23,685 nucleotides of DNA from JAHDBG01 sp963922685. GTDB taxonomy: Bacteria; Pseudomonadota; Gammaproteobacteria; Chromatiales; Chromatiaceae. The position numbers were made by a program, and so were the translations under genes. The notes under the pieces are model-generated. The model did not search any database. It was not told the DNA's origin and saw nothing but the letters and a program-made list of their open reading frames with translations. Shown in pieces: positions 7,793 to 16,303 of this stretch. The stretch is taken from NCBI GenBank assembly GCA_963922685.1, contig CAWUJM010000027.1:1-23685 (forward strand), given 5' to 3'. Each line of letters opens with the position of its first letter. Position 1 is the first letter of the stretch.

Positions 7793-7993
7793 CTAACCAA
7801 GCCAGATTATGTGCGGCGTTATCTGGTTCCTGATGAGGTCCCTTTCAGGATATTTTTCAGGATTCGGATGCCTGATGATTTTCAATAAATCTTTTCCTTC
7901 AATATGACACAGGGCACGTTCAAATGAAACACCGCGTTCACGGATTAATTGTTCGTTTTTCTCCGGATCCCAGGCATAATGTTTGACCTGCAC
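7793..7993 (-). pseudogene. BrnT-like toxin, truncated and probably frameshifted
   Basis: The first 50 residues match the BrnT/DUF4258-like small toxin pattern: WDPEKNEQLIRERGVSFE (8-25), then IEGKDLLKII and HPNPEKYPE (42-50). The frame then reads RDLIRNQITPHIIWLG and stops, although the family continues for some 30-40 more residues. In the +1 frame over the same bases the text reads NLAWLVPVL, which resembles the family's conserved LVPF segment, so a frameshift is a good explanation. No BrnA-type antitoxin gene is seen next to it. The start would be GTG at 7993, 14 bases beyond the atpC stop. It sits at the distal end of the atp operon, so it may be transcribed but is unlikely to yield an active toxin. 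Confidence 0.6.
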
Positions 7994-8007
7994 TGCAGCA
8001 TAGCTTG

Positions 8008-8430
8008 CTAACGGGTACTGCGTAGTTGATTAATAACCTTCAACTGGGCAACCGCTTCGGCCAGCTCAACCTGAGCCTTCGCCATGTCCATATCGGCTTG
8101 CTGGTTTGCCAGTGCATCTTCCGCACGGCGCCTGGCTTCCTGCGCAGCAGCTTCATCCAGATCAGCTGCACGAATCCCGGTATCTGCCAGGATGGTTACC
8201 TTGAATGGCTGGACTTCAATAATGCCACCAGACACGTAAAAATGTTGCTGCGGCTGGCTGTTGCCCGGATCAACCCGCACATCACCCGGCTTCAGCCGGG
8301 TGAGTAATGGGGTATGACGTGGTGCTATGCCGATCTCACCCATCACTGCAGGCGCATATACCATCTGACCTTGCCCGGTATACAGATGGCCTTCGGCACT
8401 GACGATATCAATATGCAGGGTCATCGCCAT
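8008..8430 (-). CDS. atpC: ATP synthase F1 epsilon subunit
   Basis: This 140-residue subunit sits on the F1 central stalk, couples rotation to the c-ring and can inhibit ATP hydrolysis. The N-terminal beta-sandwich shows VSAEGHLYTGQ and GEIGIAPRHTPLLTRLKPG (31-49), and the C-terminal helical hairpin (about 92-140) is rich in Ala, Glu and Arg (LDEAAAQEARRRAEDALA). The length matches E. coli (139). The start has a GGAGA site 8 bases upstream and lies 16 bases after the atpD stop. It is the last atp gene. No terminator is visible in the 14 bases before the BrnT remnant. Confidence 0.96.
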   Translation of the reverse strand: MAMTLHIDIVSAEGHLYTGQGQMVYAPAVMGEIGIAPRHTPLLTRLKPGDVRVDPGNSQPQQHFYVSGGIIEVQPFKVTILADTGIRAADLDEAAAQEARRRAEDALANQQADMDMAKAQVELAEAVAQLKVINQLRSTR

Positions 8431-8446
8431 GGTGGTTTCTCCGGGC

Positions 8447-9826
8447 TCAGTCGTCGGCCTTGGCTTTTTCGATCACTTCTTCAATACCACCGCACATATA
8501 GAAGGCCTGTTCCGGCAGGTGGTCATATTCACCGTTCAGAATGCCCTTGAAGCTGGCAATCGTTTCCTGCAGTGAGACATATTTTCCGGGTGCACCGGTG
8601 AACACCTCGGCCACAAAGAAGGGTTGCGACAGGAAGCGTTGTATCTTGCGCGCGCGCTGCACGGTCAGCTTGTCATCTTCGGACAGCTCATCCATGCCCA
8701 GAATGGCAATAATGTCTTTCAGTTCTTTATATCGCTGCAGGACACCCTGTACACCACGAGCAACCTCGTAGTGATCCTGTCCGACCACGTGCGGATCCAG
8801 AATACGTGAGGTCGAATCCAGCGGATCCACCGCCGGGTAGATACCCAGTTCGGCCACCTGACGTGACAGTACCAGAGTCGCGTCCAGATGCGCAAAAGTG
8901 GTCGCCGGTGACGGATCGGTCAGGTCATCTGCCGGGACATACACTGCCTGGAATGAGGTGATGGATCCGGTCCTGGTCGAAGTAATCCGTTCCTGCAACA
9001 CACCCATCTCTTCTGCCAGGGTCGGCTGATAGCCGACCGCTGAAGGCATCCGACCCAGCAGGGCCGAGACTTCGGTACCCGCCAGGGTATAGCGATAGAT
9101 GTTGTCCACAAACATCAGCACGTCACGGCCTTCGTCCCGGAAGTGCTCTGCCATAGTCAGACCGGTGAGTGCGACCCGTAACCGGTTGCCTGGTGGTTCG
9201 TTCATCTGTCCATATACCAGCGCAACCTTATCCAGTACGCCGCCTTCGGACATTTCATGATAGAAGTCGTTGCCTTCCCGGGTGCGTTCGCCCACACCGG
9301 CAAACACCGAGAAGCCGGAATGTTCCACCGCGATGTTACGGATCAGTTCCATCAGGGTCACGGTCTTTCCGACACCCGCACCACCAAACAGGCCAACCTT
9401 ACCACCCTTCTGGATCGGCATGATCAGGTCGATCACCTTGATCCCGGTTTCCAGTACTTCGGTGGAAGTGGATTGATCTTCCAGCTTCGGTGCGGCCCGG
9501 TGGATCGGCATCCGTTCTCTGGTCGCAATCGGCCCGGCATCGTCCACTGGCTCGCCCAGCACGTCCATAATCCGGCCCAGCGTCGCCTGTCCGACCGGTA
9601 CGCTGATCGGCGCACCAGTATTGGCCGCTTCTGCACCCCGCCTCAGGCCATCGGTCGATCCCATCGCAATGGTACGCACGATGCCGTCGCCCAGTTGTTG
9701 CTGCACTTCCAGAGTCAGCCCCGCATCTGCAATCTGCAATGCGTCATGGACCTTTGGCATCGCATCGCGGGCAAACTGTACATCTACCACTGCGCCGATG
9801 ATTTCGACGACCTTACCTGTACTCAT
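8447..9826 (-). CDS. atpD: ATP synthase F1 beta subunit
   Basis: Catalytic subunit of F1, 459 residues like its E. coli counterpart (460). The P-loop GGAGVGKT is at 148-155, followed by GERTREGNDFYHEM (179-192) with the catalytic Glu. The DELSEDDK motif near the C-terminus is the lever that contacts gamma. It starts with ATG, 49 bases downstream of the atpG stop, and ends 16 bases before atpC. Located on the cytoplasmic face of the membrane as part of alpha3beta3. Confidence 0.98.
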   Translation of the reverse strand: MSTGKVVEIIGAVVDVQFARDAMPKVHDALQIADAGLTLEVQQQLGDGIVRTIAMGSTDGLRRGAEAANTGAPISVPVGQATLGRIMDVLGEPVDDAGPIATRERMPIHRAAPKLEDQSTSTEVLETGIKVIDLIMPIQKGGKVGLFGGAGVGKTVTLMELIRNIAVEHSGFSVFAGVGERTREGNDFYHEMSEGGVLDKVALVYGQMNEPPGNRLRVALTGLTMAEHFRDEGRDVLMFVDNIYRYTLAGTEVSALLGRMPSAVGYQPTLAEEMGVLQERITSTRTGSITSFQAVYVPADDLTDPSPATTFAHLDATLVLSRQVAELGIYPAVDPLDSTSRILDPHVVGQDHYEVARGVQGVLQRYKELKDIIAILGMDELSEDDKLTVQRARKIQRFLSQPFFVAEVFTGAPGKYVSLQETIASFKGILNGEYDHLPEQAFYMCGGIEEVIEKAKADD

Positions 9827-9875
9827 GAATAAACCTCATAGTTCATGACGTGTTTCAAGGTGCCCTCTGGCAACT

Positions 9876-10748
9876 TTAGTTGGCAATTGCAGCCGCCCCG
9901 CCAACGATTTCTGAAATTTCCTGGGTGATCGCTGCCTGACGTGCCTTGTTATAGATCAGTTGCAGTTCATTGATCAGGTCTCCCGCATTATCGGTTGCGG
10001 ATTTCATCGCAATCATCCGTGCTGATTGTTCACAGGCACCATTCTCAACCACTGCCTGATAAGACACAGATTCAATGTAGGCGGTCAACAGACCGTCCAG
10101 TACCACATGCGCATCCGGCTCATAGATGTAATCCCAGTGATGTTTCAGCTCAGTCGCATCAGCACCCGGTGCCAGCGGTACCAGCTGATTCACTGTCGGC
10201 TGCTGAGTCATGGTATTCACGAAGGTGTTGCAGGCCAGACGGATTTCGTCGATCTCACCCTGAGTATACGCATCCAACATCACTTTGATCGTACCAACCA
10301 GATCTTCGATACGGGGCGCATCACCCAGATGGGTCGCCTGGGCCATCACTTTGCCACCAACCCGCCGGAAGAATCCGAGTGCCTTGCTGCCGATCGTGCA
10401 ATACACCAGTTCTTTCCCTTCGGCCTGCAGACTCCGGATTTCTTTTACCAGATGACGAAACAGGTTGGAGTTCAGTCCACCGCATAGTCCACGATCTGAT
10501 GACACAATGATATAACCAATCCGCTTCACTTCTGAACGCGGAGTCATAAACGCATGTTTATATTCCGGGTTCGCCAAGGCAACATGGTTGATCACCTGTC
10601 CGATCTTTTCGGCATACGGGCGGCTGGCCTGCATCCGGTCCTGCGCCTTGCGCATCTTTGCAGCGGCCACCATTTCCATCGCACGCGTGATCTTCTGCGT
10701 GCTCTTGATGGATGCGATCTTGGTGCGGATTTCTTTTGCGCCTGCCAT
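9876..10748 (-). CDS. atpG: ATP synthase F1 gamma subunit
   Basis: The rotating central shaft of F1, 290 residues from the ATG at 10748. The N-terminal helix MAGAKEIRTKIASIKSTQKI and MEMVAAAKM, and the C-terminal helix with MKSATDNAGDLINELQL, are the conserved coiled-coil shaft; DRGLCGGLN in the middle is a family signature. A GTG one codon upstream also opens the frame, but MAGAKEIR is the usual N-terminus. It lies 28 bases after the atpA stop. Confidence 0.97.
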   Translation of the reverse strand: MAGAKEIRTKIASIKSTQKITRAMEMVAAAKMRKAQDRMQASRPYAEKIGQVINHVALANPEYKHAFMTPRSEVKRIGYIIVSSDRGLCGGLNSNLFRHLVKEIRSLQAEGKELVYCTIGSKALGFFRRVGGKVMAQATHLGDAPRIEDLVGTIKVMLDAYTQGEIDEIRLACNTFVNTMTQQPTVNQLVPLAPGADATELKHHWDYIYEPDAHVVLDGLLTAYIESVSYQAVVENGACEQSARMIAMKSATDNAGDLINELQLIYNKARQAAITQEISEIVGGAAAIAN

Positions 10749-10776
10749 CACTCAGTCCTGTCAGTTATACACTCAA

Positions 10777-12318
10777 TTACCAGGTGTGGTTGGCCTTGAA
10801 GTCTTTGATCGCAGCATGGAAGGCATCAGCTACCTCATCATTCCAGTCTGCGTCTTTGTTCACCTGAGCGACCAGGTCGGCCTGCTGGCTGTCCAGATAA
10901 CGGTGCAGTGCCGCTTCAAATGCTACGATCTGGTTGATTTCTATATCATCCAGATAGCCTTCATTCGCGGCAAATAATGAAATCGCCATCTGTATGACGC
11001 TGAGCGGCGTATACTGCGGCTGTTTCATCAGCTCGGTCACCCGCTTGCCCCGCTCCAGTTGTTTGCGGGTCGCCTCATCCAGATCGGATGCAAACTGCGA
11101 GAAGGCGGCCAGTTCACGATATTGTGCCAGAGCCAGGCGAACACCACCGCCCAGCTTTTTGATGATCCTGGTCTGGGCAGCACCACCCACCCGGGATACT
11201 GACAGACCGGCGTTAATCGCCGGGCGCATACCTGCCGCAAACAGGTCAGATTCGAGGAAGATCTGTCCGTCTGTAATGGATATCACATTGGTCGGCACGA
11301 AGGCAGAGACGTCACCTGCCTGGGTCTCAATGATCGGCAATGCGGTCAGAGATCCGGTTCTGCCTTTCACTTTGCCATCAGTGATCTTTTCAACATGTTC
11401 TGCGTTGATCCGCGCGGCCCGCTCCAGCAGGCGCGAGTGCAGATAGAACACATCGCCCGGATAGGCCTCGCGCCCTGGTGGACGACGCAATAACAATGAA
11501 ACCTGACGATAGGCCCAGGCCTGTTTGGTCAGGTCGTCGTAGATAATCAGTGCATCTTCGCCGTGATCGCGAAAATATTCGCCCATGGTGCAGCCGGAAT
11601 AGGGTGCGATGAACTGCATCGCCGCTGAATCTGCCGCCGGGGCCACTACGATGATCGTATGTTCCATCGCGCCGTGTTCTTCCAGCTTACGCACCAGAGC
11701 CGCGATAGATGAGTTTTTCTGCCCGACGGCAACATAGATACACTTTACACCGGTACCCTTCTGGTTGATGATCGCATCCACTGCAATGGCAGTCTTACCG
11801 GTCTGCCGGTCGCCGATGATCAGCTCACGCTGTCCGCGCCCGATCGGTACCATCGCATCAATCGCCTTGATCCCGGTCTGTACCGGCTGATCAACTGATT
11901 TCCGCGCAATCACACCCGGTGCGATCTGCTCTATCGGTGCTGTGGTCTGCGCTGCGATCGGGCCTTTGCCGTCTACCGGATGACCCAACGCATCCACTAC
12001 CCGGCCCAGCAGTTCCGGCCCGGTCGGCACTTCCAGCACCTTACCGGTACATTTCACCGGATCGCCTTCAGAAATATTTTTGTAGTCGCCCAGTACCACT
12101 GCACCAACTGCATCACGCTCCAGATTCAGTGCCAGACCATACACGGAACCGGGAAACTCCAGCATTTCATACGACATGACATCTGCCAAGCCGTGGATTC
12201 GTACGATACCGTCAGTCACCGTCACCACCGTCCCTTCGTTATGTGCTTCGGTGGTCAGTTCAAAGTTCCGGATCTTCTGTTGAATCAGTTCGCTGATTTC
12301 TGAGGGGTTAAGTTGCAT
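10777..12318 (-). CDS. atpA: ATP synthase F1 alpha subunit
   Basis: Non-catalytic nucleotide-binding subunit, 513 residues, the same length as in E. coli. The Walker A motif is GDRQTGKT (169-176), and SVSRVGGAAQT in the C-terminal half carries the arginine finger that reaches into the beta catalytic site. The N-terminus MQLNPSEISELIQQKI binds the delta subunit in this family. ATG start with AGGA 9-10 bases upstream; 26 bases separate it from the atpH stop. Confidence 0.98.
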   Translation of the reverse strand: MQLNPSEISELIQQKIRNFELTTEAHNEGTVVTVTDGIVRIHGLADVMSYEMLEFPGSVYGLALNLERDAVGAVVLGDYKNISEGDPVKCTGKVLEVPTGPELLGRVVDALGHPVDGKGPIAAQTTAPIEQIAPGVIARKSVDQPVQTGIKAIDAMVPIGRGQRELIIGDRQTGKTAIAVDAIINQKGTGVKCIYVAVGQKNSSIAALVRKLEEHGAMEHTIIVVAPAADSAAMQFIAPYSGCTMGEYFRDHGEDALIIYDDLTKQAWAYRQVSLLLRRPPGREAYPGDVFYLHSRLLERAARINAEHVEKITDGKVKGRTGSLTALPIIETQAGDVSAFVPTNVISITDGQIFLESDLFAAGMRPAINAGLSVSRVGGAAQTRIIKKLGGGVRLALAQYRELAAFSQFASDLDEATRKQLERGKRVTELMKQPQYTPLSVIQMAISLFAANEGYLDDIEINQIVAFEAALHRYLDSQQADLVAQVNKDADWNDEVADAFHAAIKDFKANHTW

Positions 12319-12344
12319 ACAGACTTATCCTAAATGGTCTCAGG

Positions 12345-12881
12345 TCAATATAATGCGTGTGCAAGCTGTTGCAGTTGCCCGGCGACAGAACCATCAATCA
12401 CCAGATCACCCGCGCGGATACGAAAACCACCGATCAGTTCTGCGTCCACTTCGTTGTGCAATGCTACGGTCCGCCCCAGACGAGATTGCAACACTTCTGT
12501 AAGCTGCACCTGATCTGCAGAGGCCAGTGCATAGGCCGTAGTCAGATGGACCGTCACTGTGCCCTGCGCCGCTGCCTGGTAATGCTGAAATAAGGCTTGT
12601 ATCTCGGGCAGTAACATCAGACGTGTATTCTGTGCCAGCAGGCGCACCAGATTCCGGCCTTCCTGGCTCAGATGTGTTCCGGCAATATCTGTCACCAGAT
12701 CCGCCTTCTGCGCTTGTGCCAGCCCCGGATTCACCAGTATTTGCTGCAGTTGCGCATCACTAACCAGTGCTGCCAGCAATTCCAGCATATCGGACCACAG
12801 TTCCGGTTGCTGCGTCTGTTGTGCCTGGGCAAATATCGCCTCGGCATACGGGCGAGCAAGGGTTGTTGCATCTCCAGCCAT
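12345..12881 (-). CDS. atpH: ATP synthase F1 delta subunit
   Basis: Connects the top of F1 to the peripheral stalk (b subunits). The 178-residue length matches the family (177). The N-terminal helical domain begins LARPYAEAIFAQAQ, and the C-terminal part carries the family signature region with NEVDAELIGGFRIRAGDLVIDGSV. It starts with ATG 9 bases after the atpF stop. Confidence 0.96.
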   Translation of the reverse strand: MAGDATTLARPYAEAIFAQAQQTQQPELWSDMLELLAALVSDAQLQQILVNPGLAQAQKADLVTDIAGTHLSQEGRNLVRLLAQNTRLMLLPEIQALFQHYQAAAQGTVTVHLTTAYALASADQVQLTEVLQSRLGRTVALHNEVDAELIGGFRIRAGDLVIDGSVAGQLQQLAHALY

Positions 12882-12890
12882 CTGTCTGAC

Positions 12891-13361
12891 CTAAATCTGC
12901 TGTGCCATACGATTGAGAATCGCGCGGTGCGCCTTAGCGTTAATTTCTTTCTGCAGAATCTTTTCGGTACCGGCAACGACCAGCTCAGCCAGCTTAGCTC
13001 GCAACCCTTCACGCGCTTTGTTGGTCTGCTGCACAATCTCAGCCTGTGCTGTCGCCAGCTGACGTTCTGCCTCGGCACGGCCCTTCGCCCGTGCCTGATC
13101 GACAATCTGAGTCGCTTCTTTTTCGGCGTTCGATTTGATTTCGGCTGCCTGCACTCGTGCCTGCTGCAGGACGGTTTCAGCTTCCTGCTGCGCCCGCACC
13201 TGCGCCTGCTGGCCCTGCTCTGCTGCCGCCAGGCCTTCTGCGATCTTCGCCTTGCGCTCGTTCATCGCGTTCATCAGTGGTGGCCAGATGAAGCGCAACG
13301 TGAACCAGACGAACACCGCAAACGCAATCAATTGCGCGATCAGTGTCAGATTGATGTTCAT
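12891..13361 (-). CDS. atpF: ATP synthase Fo b subunit
   Basis: Peripheral stalk subunit of 156 residues, equal to E. coli. A single N-terminal membrane helix (about 5-27, LTLIAQLIAFAVFVWFTLRF) is followed by a long charged coiled coil rich in Ala, Gln, Glu and Lys that reaches F1. The segment WPPLMNAMNERK is typical. It lies 29 bases after the atpE stop. A single b gene implies a b2 homodimer. Confidence 0.97.
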   Translation of the reverse strand: MNINLTLIAQLIAFAVFVWFTLRFIWPPLMNAMNERKAKIAEGLAAAEQGQQAQVRAQQEAETVLQQARVQAAEIKSNAEKEATQIVDQARAKGRAEAERQLATAQAEIVQQTNKAREGLRAKLAELVVAGTEKILQKEINAKAHRAILNRMAQQI

Positions 13362-13390
13362 ACTGTCACCCTATCGGTTGCAGTGCAGGA

Positions 13391-13624
13391 TCAGAGCGCA
13401 AACATCACGTACATGCCGAGACCAACGGCAATCATCGGCACTGCGTCGGTCAGACCCATGACAATGAAGAACTGGGTACGCAACATCGGAATCAACTCAG
13501 GCTGACGCGCGGCACCTTCCAGGAAGCGACCGCCCAGCACACCAATGCCGATGGCTGCACCCACTGCACCCAGTCCGAGCATGAGTGCCGCAGCGATGAT
13601 GAGCAAAGCTTGTGCCATTTCCAT
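13391..13624 (-). CDS. atpE: ATP synthase Fo c subunit (proteolipid)
   Basis: A 77-residue helical hairpin forming the rotor ring. Helix 1 contains GAVGAAIGIGVLGG, the polar loop is ARQPE (39-43), and helix 2 carries the proton-binding Asp60 in LTDAVPMIAVGLGMYVMF. The lack of an additional Gln/Glu ligand set in helix 1 points to a proton-coupled rather than sodium-coupled ring (inference). GGAG lies 7 bases before the ATG. A second ATG two codons in is possible. Confidence 0.97.
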   Translation of the reverse strand: MEMAQALLIIAAALMLGLGAVGAAIGIGVLGGRFLEGAARQPELIPMLRTQFFIVMGLTDAVPMIAVGLGMYVMFAL

Positions 13625-13686
13625 GTTGATCTCCAGATATAAATGACGAAGGAAGTTAAAGTTTAAAACCGGAAGGAAGATAAAAA

Positions 13687-14550
13687 TTAATGGTGCTCAG
13701 AGTGGGCCATATCCAGATAGACAATGGTCAGGGTCATAAAGATAAACGCCTGCAAGGTCACCACCAGAATATGAAAGACTGCCCACACAAACTGCAATGC
13801 GCCACCAAAGATGCCGATCAGCCAGCCACCACTGTACATCAGTGCGATCAGAATAAAGATCATCTCACCAGCATACATGTTGCCGAACAGCCGCAGCGAT
13901 AATGAAATCGGCTTGGCGATCAGATTCACCCCTTCCAGTACCAGATTGACCAGCATGAACACCGGCTTCAGCAACAGGTTGTTCGTCTGGAACGGCATCC
14001 CGGTGAGTTCGCCGACAAACCCACCAACGCCCTTGATCCTGATGCTGTAAAACAATATCAGCGCAAATACCCCAAGTGCCAGCGCAAAGGTGATATTCGG
14101 ATCAGTGCTCGGCACCACTTTCATATAGTGCACCCCGATCAGGCTGAATAACCAGGGCAGCAGATCCACCGGCACCAGATCCATCAGGTTCATCAGGAAT
14201 ACCCAGCAGAATATTGTCAGGGCAAGTGGTGCCACCAAGTCGTTTTTGCCGGAAAAGGAACCACGCACATTCTCATTGACAAAGTCAATGATCATTTCCA
14301 CGCCATTCTGTAACGCACCCGGCATCCCTGCGGTTGCCTGCTGTGCTGCCCGGCGAAAATAAAATGCAAACAATGCAATCAGACCGACTGACCAGCCGAT
14401 TGAGTCCAGATGAATCGCATTGAAACCCATCTCAGCGGCTTCCTGCGCAGTATGTGCCATACCCCAGCCGGTATCCGGATGGTACCCGAACGTCAGGTTG
14501 GTCAGGTGATGCTTAATATATTCAGCAGATGTGATCTCTGTTCCAGCCAT
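13687..14550 (-). CDS. atpB: ATP synthase Fo a subunit
   Basis: Membrane stator that forms the proton half-channels against the c-ring. From the ATG at 14550 it has 287 residues (E. coli 271) and begins MAGTEITSAEYIKHHLTNL, close to the usual N-terminus with EYIxHHLxNL. The essential Arg is Arg220 in SLSLRLFGNMYAGEM (216-230). Several membrane helices are visible, for example 51-64, 107-125 and 154-171. An ATG 13 codons upstream lies inside atpI and is less likely. The chosen start follows the atpI stop by 4 bases, consistent with coupled translation. Confidence 0.96.
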   Translation of the reverse strand: MAGTEITSAEYIKHHLTNLTFGYHPDTGWGMAHTAQEAAEMGFNAIHLDSIGWSVGLIALFAFYFRRAAQQATAGMPGALQNGVEMIIDFVNENVRGSFSGKNDLVAPLALTIFCWVFLMNLMDLVPVDLLPWLFSLIGVHYMKVVPSTDPNITFALALGVFALILFYSIRIKGVGGFVGELTGMPFQTNNLLLKPVFMLVNLVLEGVNLIAKPISLSLRLFGNMYAGEMIFILIALMYSGGWLIGIFGGALQFVWAVFHILVVTLQAFIFMTLTIVYLDMAHSEHH

Positions 14551-14554
14551 AATA

Positions 14555-14965
14555 TTATCTGCGTTGAGCGGAAGACGGCTTCCGGTCATAAAGGTTGACA
14601 GTCACCAGCGGCAGGACCTGGACAATAAAAAAGGCAGCCAGTAAGGCTACCAGATTCAGATTATCTATGGCCAGCATCATGCTCAGAAAGATCCCGGCAA
14701 TCACACTGAAACGCACCAGTTGACCAAGATAGAACCGTCTGACGATCACATCAGGCCGGGCGGCCTGATACTGACCAGACGCGAAATAAACAGATACAAC
14801 CGAGCCTGTTATTGCAGCAACACCACCACACAGGACATCCCGCGCCAGTGACATGCCAGATGGCAGAGCCAGCATTGCCAGGACACCTGACAGCAGTGCC
14901 TGCACACACACGATACGTCCGGCACAGCAATGTCCGATGATTCGCCTGCTACCGCGAGCGCACAT
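14555..14965 (-). CDS. atpI: ATP synthase subunit I (AtpI-like assembly protein)
   Basis: First gene of the atp operon. AtpI is a small membrane protein that is not part of the final enzyme and is thought to help c-ring assembly. Up to four hydrophobic helices can be seen in 136 residues, including VCVQALLSGVLAMLAL (19-34) and the last pair ending FFIVQVLPLVTVNLYD. The first 18 residues (Cys/Arg-rich) do not look like the family. The apparent ATG at 14965 overlaps the -10 box of a near-consensus promoter and has no ribosome site, so the real start is probably GTG at 14911 (GGA 6 bases upstream), giving 118 residues, closer to E. coli AtpI (about 126). The family call rests on position and hydropathy more than on sequence. 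Confidence 0.82.
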   Translation of the reverse strand: MCARGSRRIIGHCCAGRIVCVQALLSGVLAMLALPSGMSLARDVLCGGVAAITGSVVSVYFASGQYQAARPDVIVRRFYLGQLVRFSVIAGIFLSMMLAIDNLNLVALLAAFFIVQVLPLVTVNLYDRKPSSAQRR

Positions 14966-14991
14966 TATACGGGATACGGTATCCTGGTCAA
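14964..14991 (-). promoter_or_regulatory. sigma70-type promoter of the atp operon
   Basis: On the minus strand, TTGACC (14991-14986) and TATAAT (14969-14964) are separated by 16 bases. The -10 box is a perfect match to consensus and the -35 box matches in five of six positions. The last two bases of the -10 are the first two of the ATG at 14965, so transcripts starting about 7 bases downstream (near 14957) would lack that codon. It sits between the DUF697 gene and atpB, as expected for the operon promoter. Confidence 0.6.
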
Positions 14992-15011
14992 TGTTCAGGT
15001 TTTGCGCCAGT

Positions 15012-15836
15012 TCAGGCCGACCTGGCCAGCTGCTTCACACCCTGTATCCGGTGACTGATCTCAACCTTACCCTCCTGCAGCTTATCTCTGAAGAATGACT
15101 TCCATTGTTCCACTGTGAAGTCCTGCAGGGTGCCACCCGACCGGAAATGCGTGATAAATACCTGACCAGCGGCATAGATCGAGGTACCTGAACCCACCAC
15201 CATGCCGATACCACCGCCAATCGTACCAATAGCCGGAACCAGTTTCACCACACTACTCAGACCAACAGTAGTCACAACCGGCGTCGCACCACTGATCAGA
15301 GCCTGTACGAACGCTTTACCCTTCTGTTCATCAAATTCAACGGCATAATGTTTACATAAACTGCGCAACAGATTCATGTGCACCCCGGTGAGTGCCGCAA
15401 CGTCCAGCAACGGGACCGGTAACAGACCCAGTGCCATACCCGCAATAATGTGCAGATTAACGATGTTGTCAGATTTGACTGTCCGTTGCTGGCCGGAAAT
15501 ATCGGTCAGTTGTGTTTCAGCCGCTGCCAGCTTATCTGTCAGCTCAATCGTGAGTTGTTTAATCTGTTTTTCTTTTTGTGTCAGCTTGCGGTTGATACTG
15601 GCGACCTTTTTCCTGTGCTGATCACACTCGGCATCCGCCTCGCGCCGTCCGGTCTCACTCTGCTGCAACTGATCCTGCAACGTCTGTTGCTCTGTCTCCG
15701 CCTGTACCGCCAACGTCGCCAGTTCTTCTTCCTTCTGTTGCAGTTGTGCTGTCAGCTGTTCAATCTGAGCCGTCTGTGTCTTAACCTGCTGTGACAGTGT
15801 CGGTCTTTTCGGAGTTGCATTGGTTTGTGTTGGCAT
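15012..15836 (-). CDS. coiled-coil DUF697 family membrane protein
   Basis: A 274-residue protein of unknown function. From the ATG at 15836 the first 115 or so residues form a long Gln/Glu/Lys-rich coiled coil. The C-terminal half matches DUF697: IAGMALGLLPVPLLDVAALT (131-150), then LLRSLCKHYAVEFDEQKGKAF, followed by a Gly/Val-rich hydrophobic stretch (about 183-230). DUF697 domains are often attached to or paired with GTPases (for example YcjF-like proteins), but no GTPase is present here. The ATG has AGGGG about 9 bases upstream; a GTG 11 codons earlier is less likely. It ends 46 bases before the apparent atpI start and the atp promoter lies in that gap, so read-through from this gene into atp is possible. 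Confidence 0.75.
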   Translation of the reverse strand: MPTQTNATPKRPTLSQQVKTQTAQIEQLTAQLQQKEEELATLAVQAETEQQTLQDQLQQSETGRREADAECDQHRKKVASINRKLTQKEKQIKQLTIELTDKLAAAETQLTDISGQQRTVKSDNIVNLHIIAGMALGLLPVPLLDVAALTGVHMNLLRSLCKHYAVEFDEQKGKAFVQALISGATPVVTTVGLSSVVKLVPAIGTIGGGIGMVVGSGTSIYAAGQVFITHFRSGGTLQDFTVEQWKSFFRDKLQEGKVEISHRIQGVKQLARSA

Positions 15837-15870
15837 TCTTAAAACCCCTGTAGAGTTTGAGTAACACACT

Positions 15871-15902
15871 GCAGTCAGCAGGAAAATACTCCTACAGACT
15901 GC
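15871..15902. promoter_or_regulatory. inverted repeat upstream of the DUF697 gene
   Basis: Outer arms gcagtc / gactgc and inner arms agga / tcct surround an AT-rich loop, 35 bases ahead of the DUF697 ATG. It could be an operator or a 5' leader hairpin. There is no direct evidence for a bound factor. Confidence 0.35.
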
Positions 15903-15970
15903 AACAAAGTATAAGATGGAATTCTGAAGATCGAAGCGGTGAGAAGATTTTTTAGTCTGGAAATTTCCTC

Positions 15971-16007
15971 AAAAAACTGATCTGATTCAAGATCATATTC
16001 AGTTTTT
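15971..16007. terminator. bidirectional rho-independent terminator candidate
   Basis: Arms aaaaactga (15972-15980) and tcagttttt (15999-16007) with short inner pairing (tct/aga). On the minus strand the stem ends in TCAGTTTTTT, giving a U tract that would stop transcription coming from acnB-hicA-hicB before the DUF697/atp block. The stem is AT-rich, so its strength is uncertain. Confidence 0.5.
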
Positions 16008-16303
16008 GCCCTACCCCCATGAATTCCCATCATACTCATGGATACGCCTCATATGACGTTAACTCTTTCGAAATACTCGCTACTGCACTTTTATCCATAC
16101 TTTCAAATTAATCAGGTCTTTGATTTCGATCTAAGACATATTATCTTTGGATACCGCATAACCATCCACACATTTTTACTTTCTCATTATTTGCGAGTTT
16201 CTCTCCGATAATATCAGCGTTATATCCATCAGAAACTGGCCCTGATATCAGTTCACTTCTTGAAGGATGATTCGTACATAATAAAATCACTTTTAATGAA
16301 GTA

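Larger units (their letters stand above)
15870..16303. other. AT-rich intergenic region between hicB and the DUF697 gene
   Basis: These 434 bases are AT-richer than the flanking genes and hold no gene that I can assign. They contain the terminator-like palindrome and the hairpin listed separately, and a minus-strand open stretch (stop at 16141) with readable text such as DGYNADIIGEKLANN that may be a decayed gene. A TATACT box at about 15913-15908 (minus strand) is a possible -10 for the DUF697 gene, without a good -35. Confidence 0.45.

Noticed and set aside
12672..13505. A 277-codon plus-strand open frame across atpH, atpF and atpE
   Set aside because: It is antisense to three certain ATP synthase genes, is Cys/Leu/Arg-rich and resembles no family.
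14551..14589. A longer atpB start 13 codons upstream
   Set aside because: It lies inside atpI and the shorter protein begins like other AtpB proteins.
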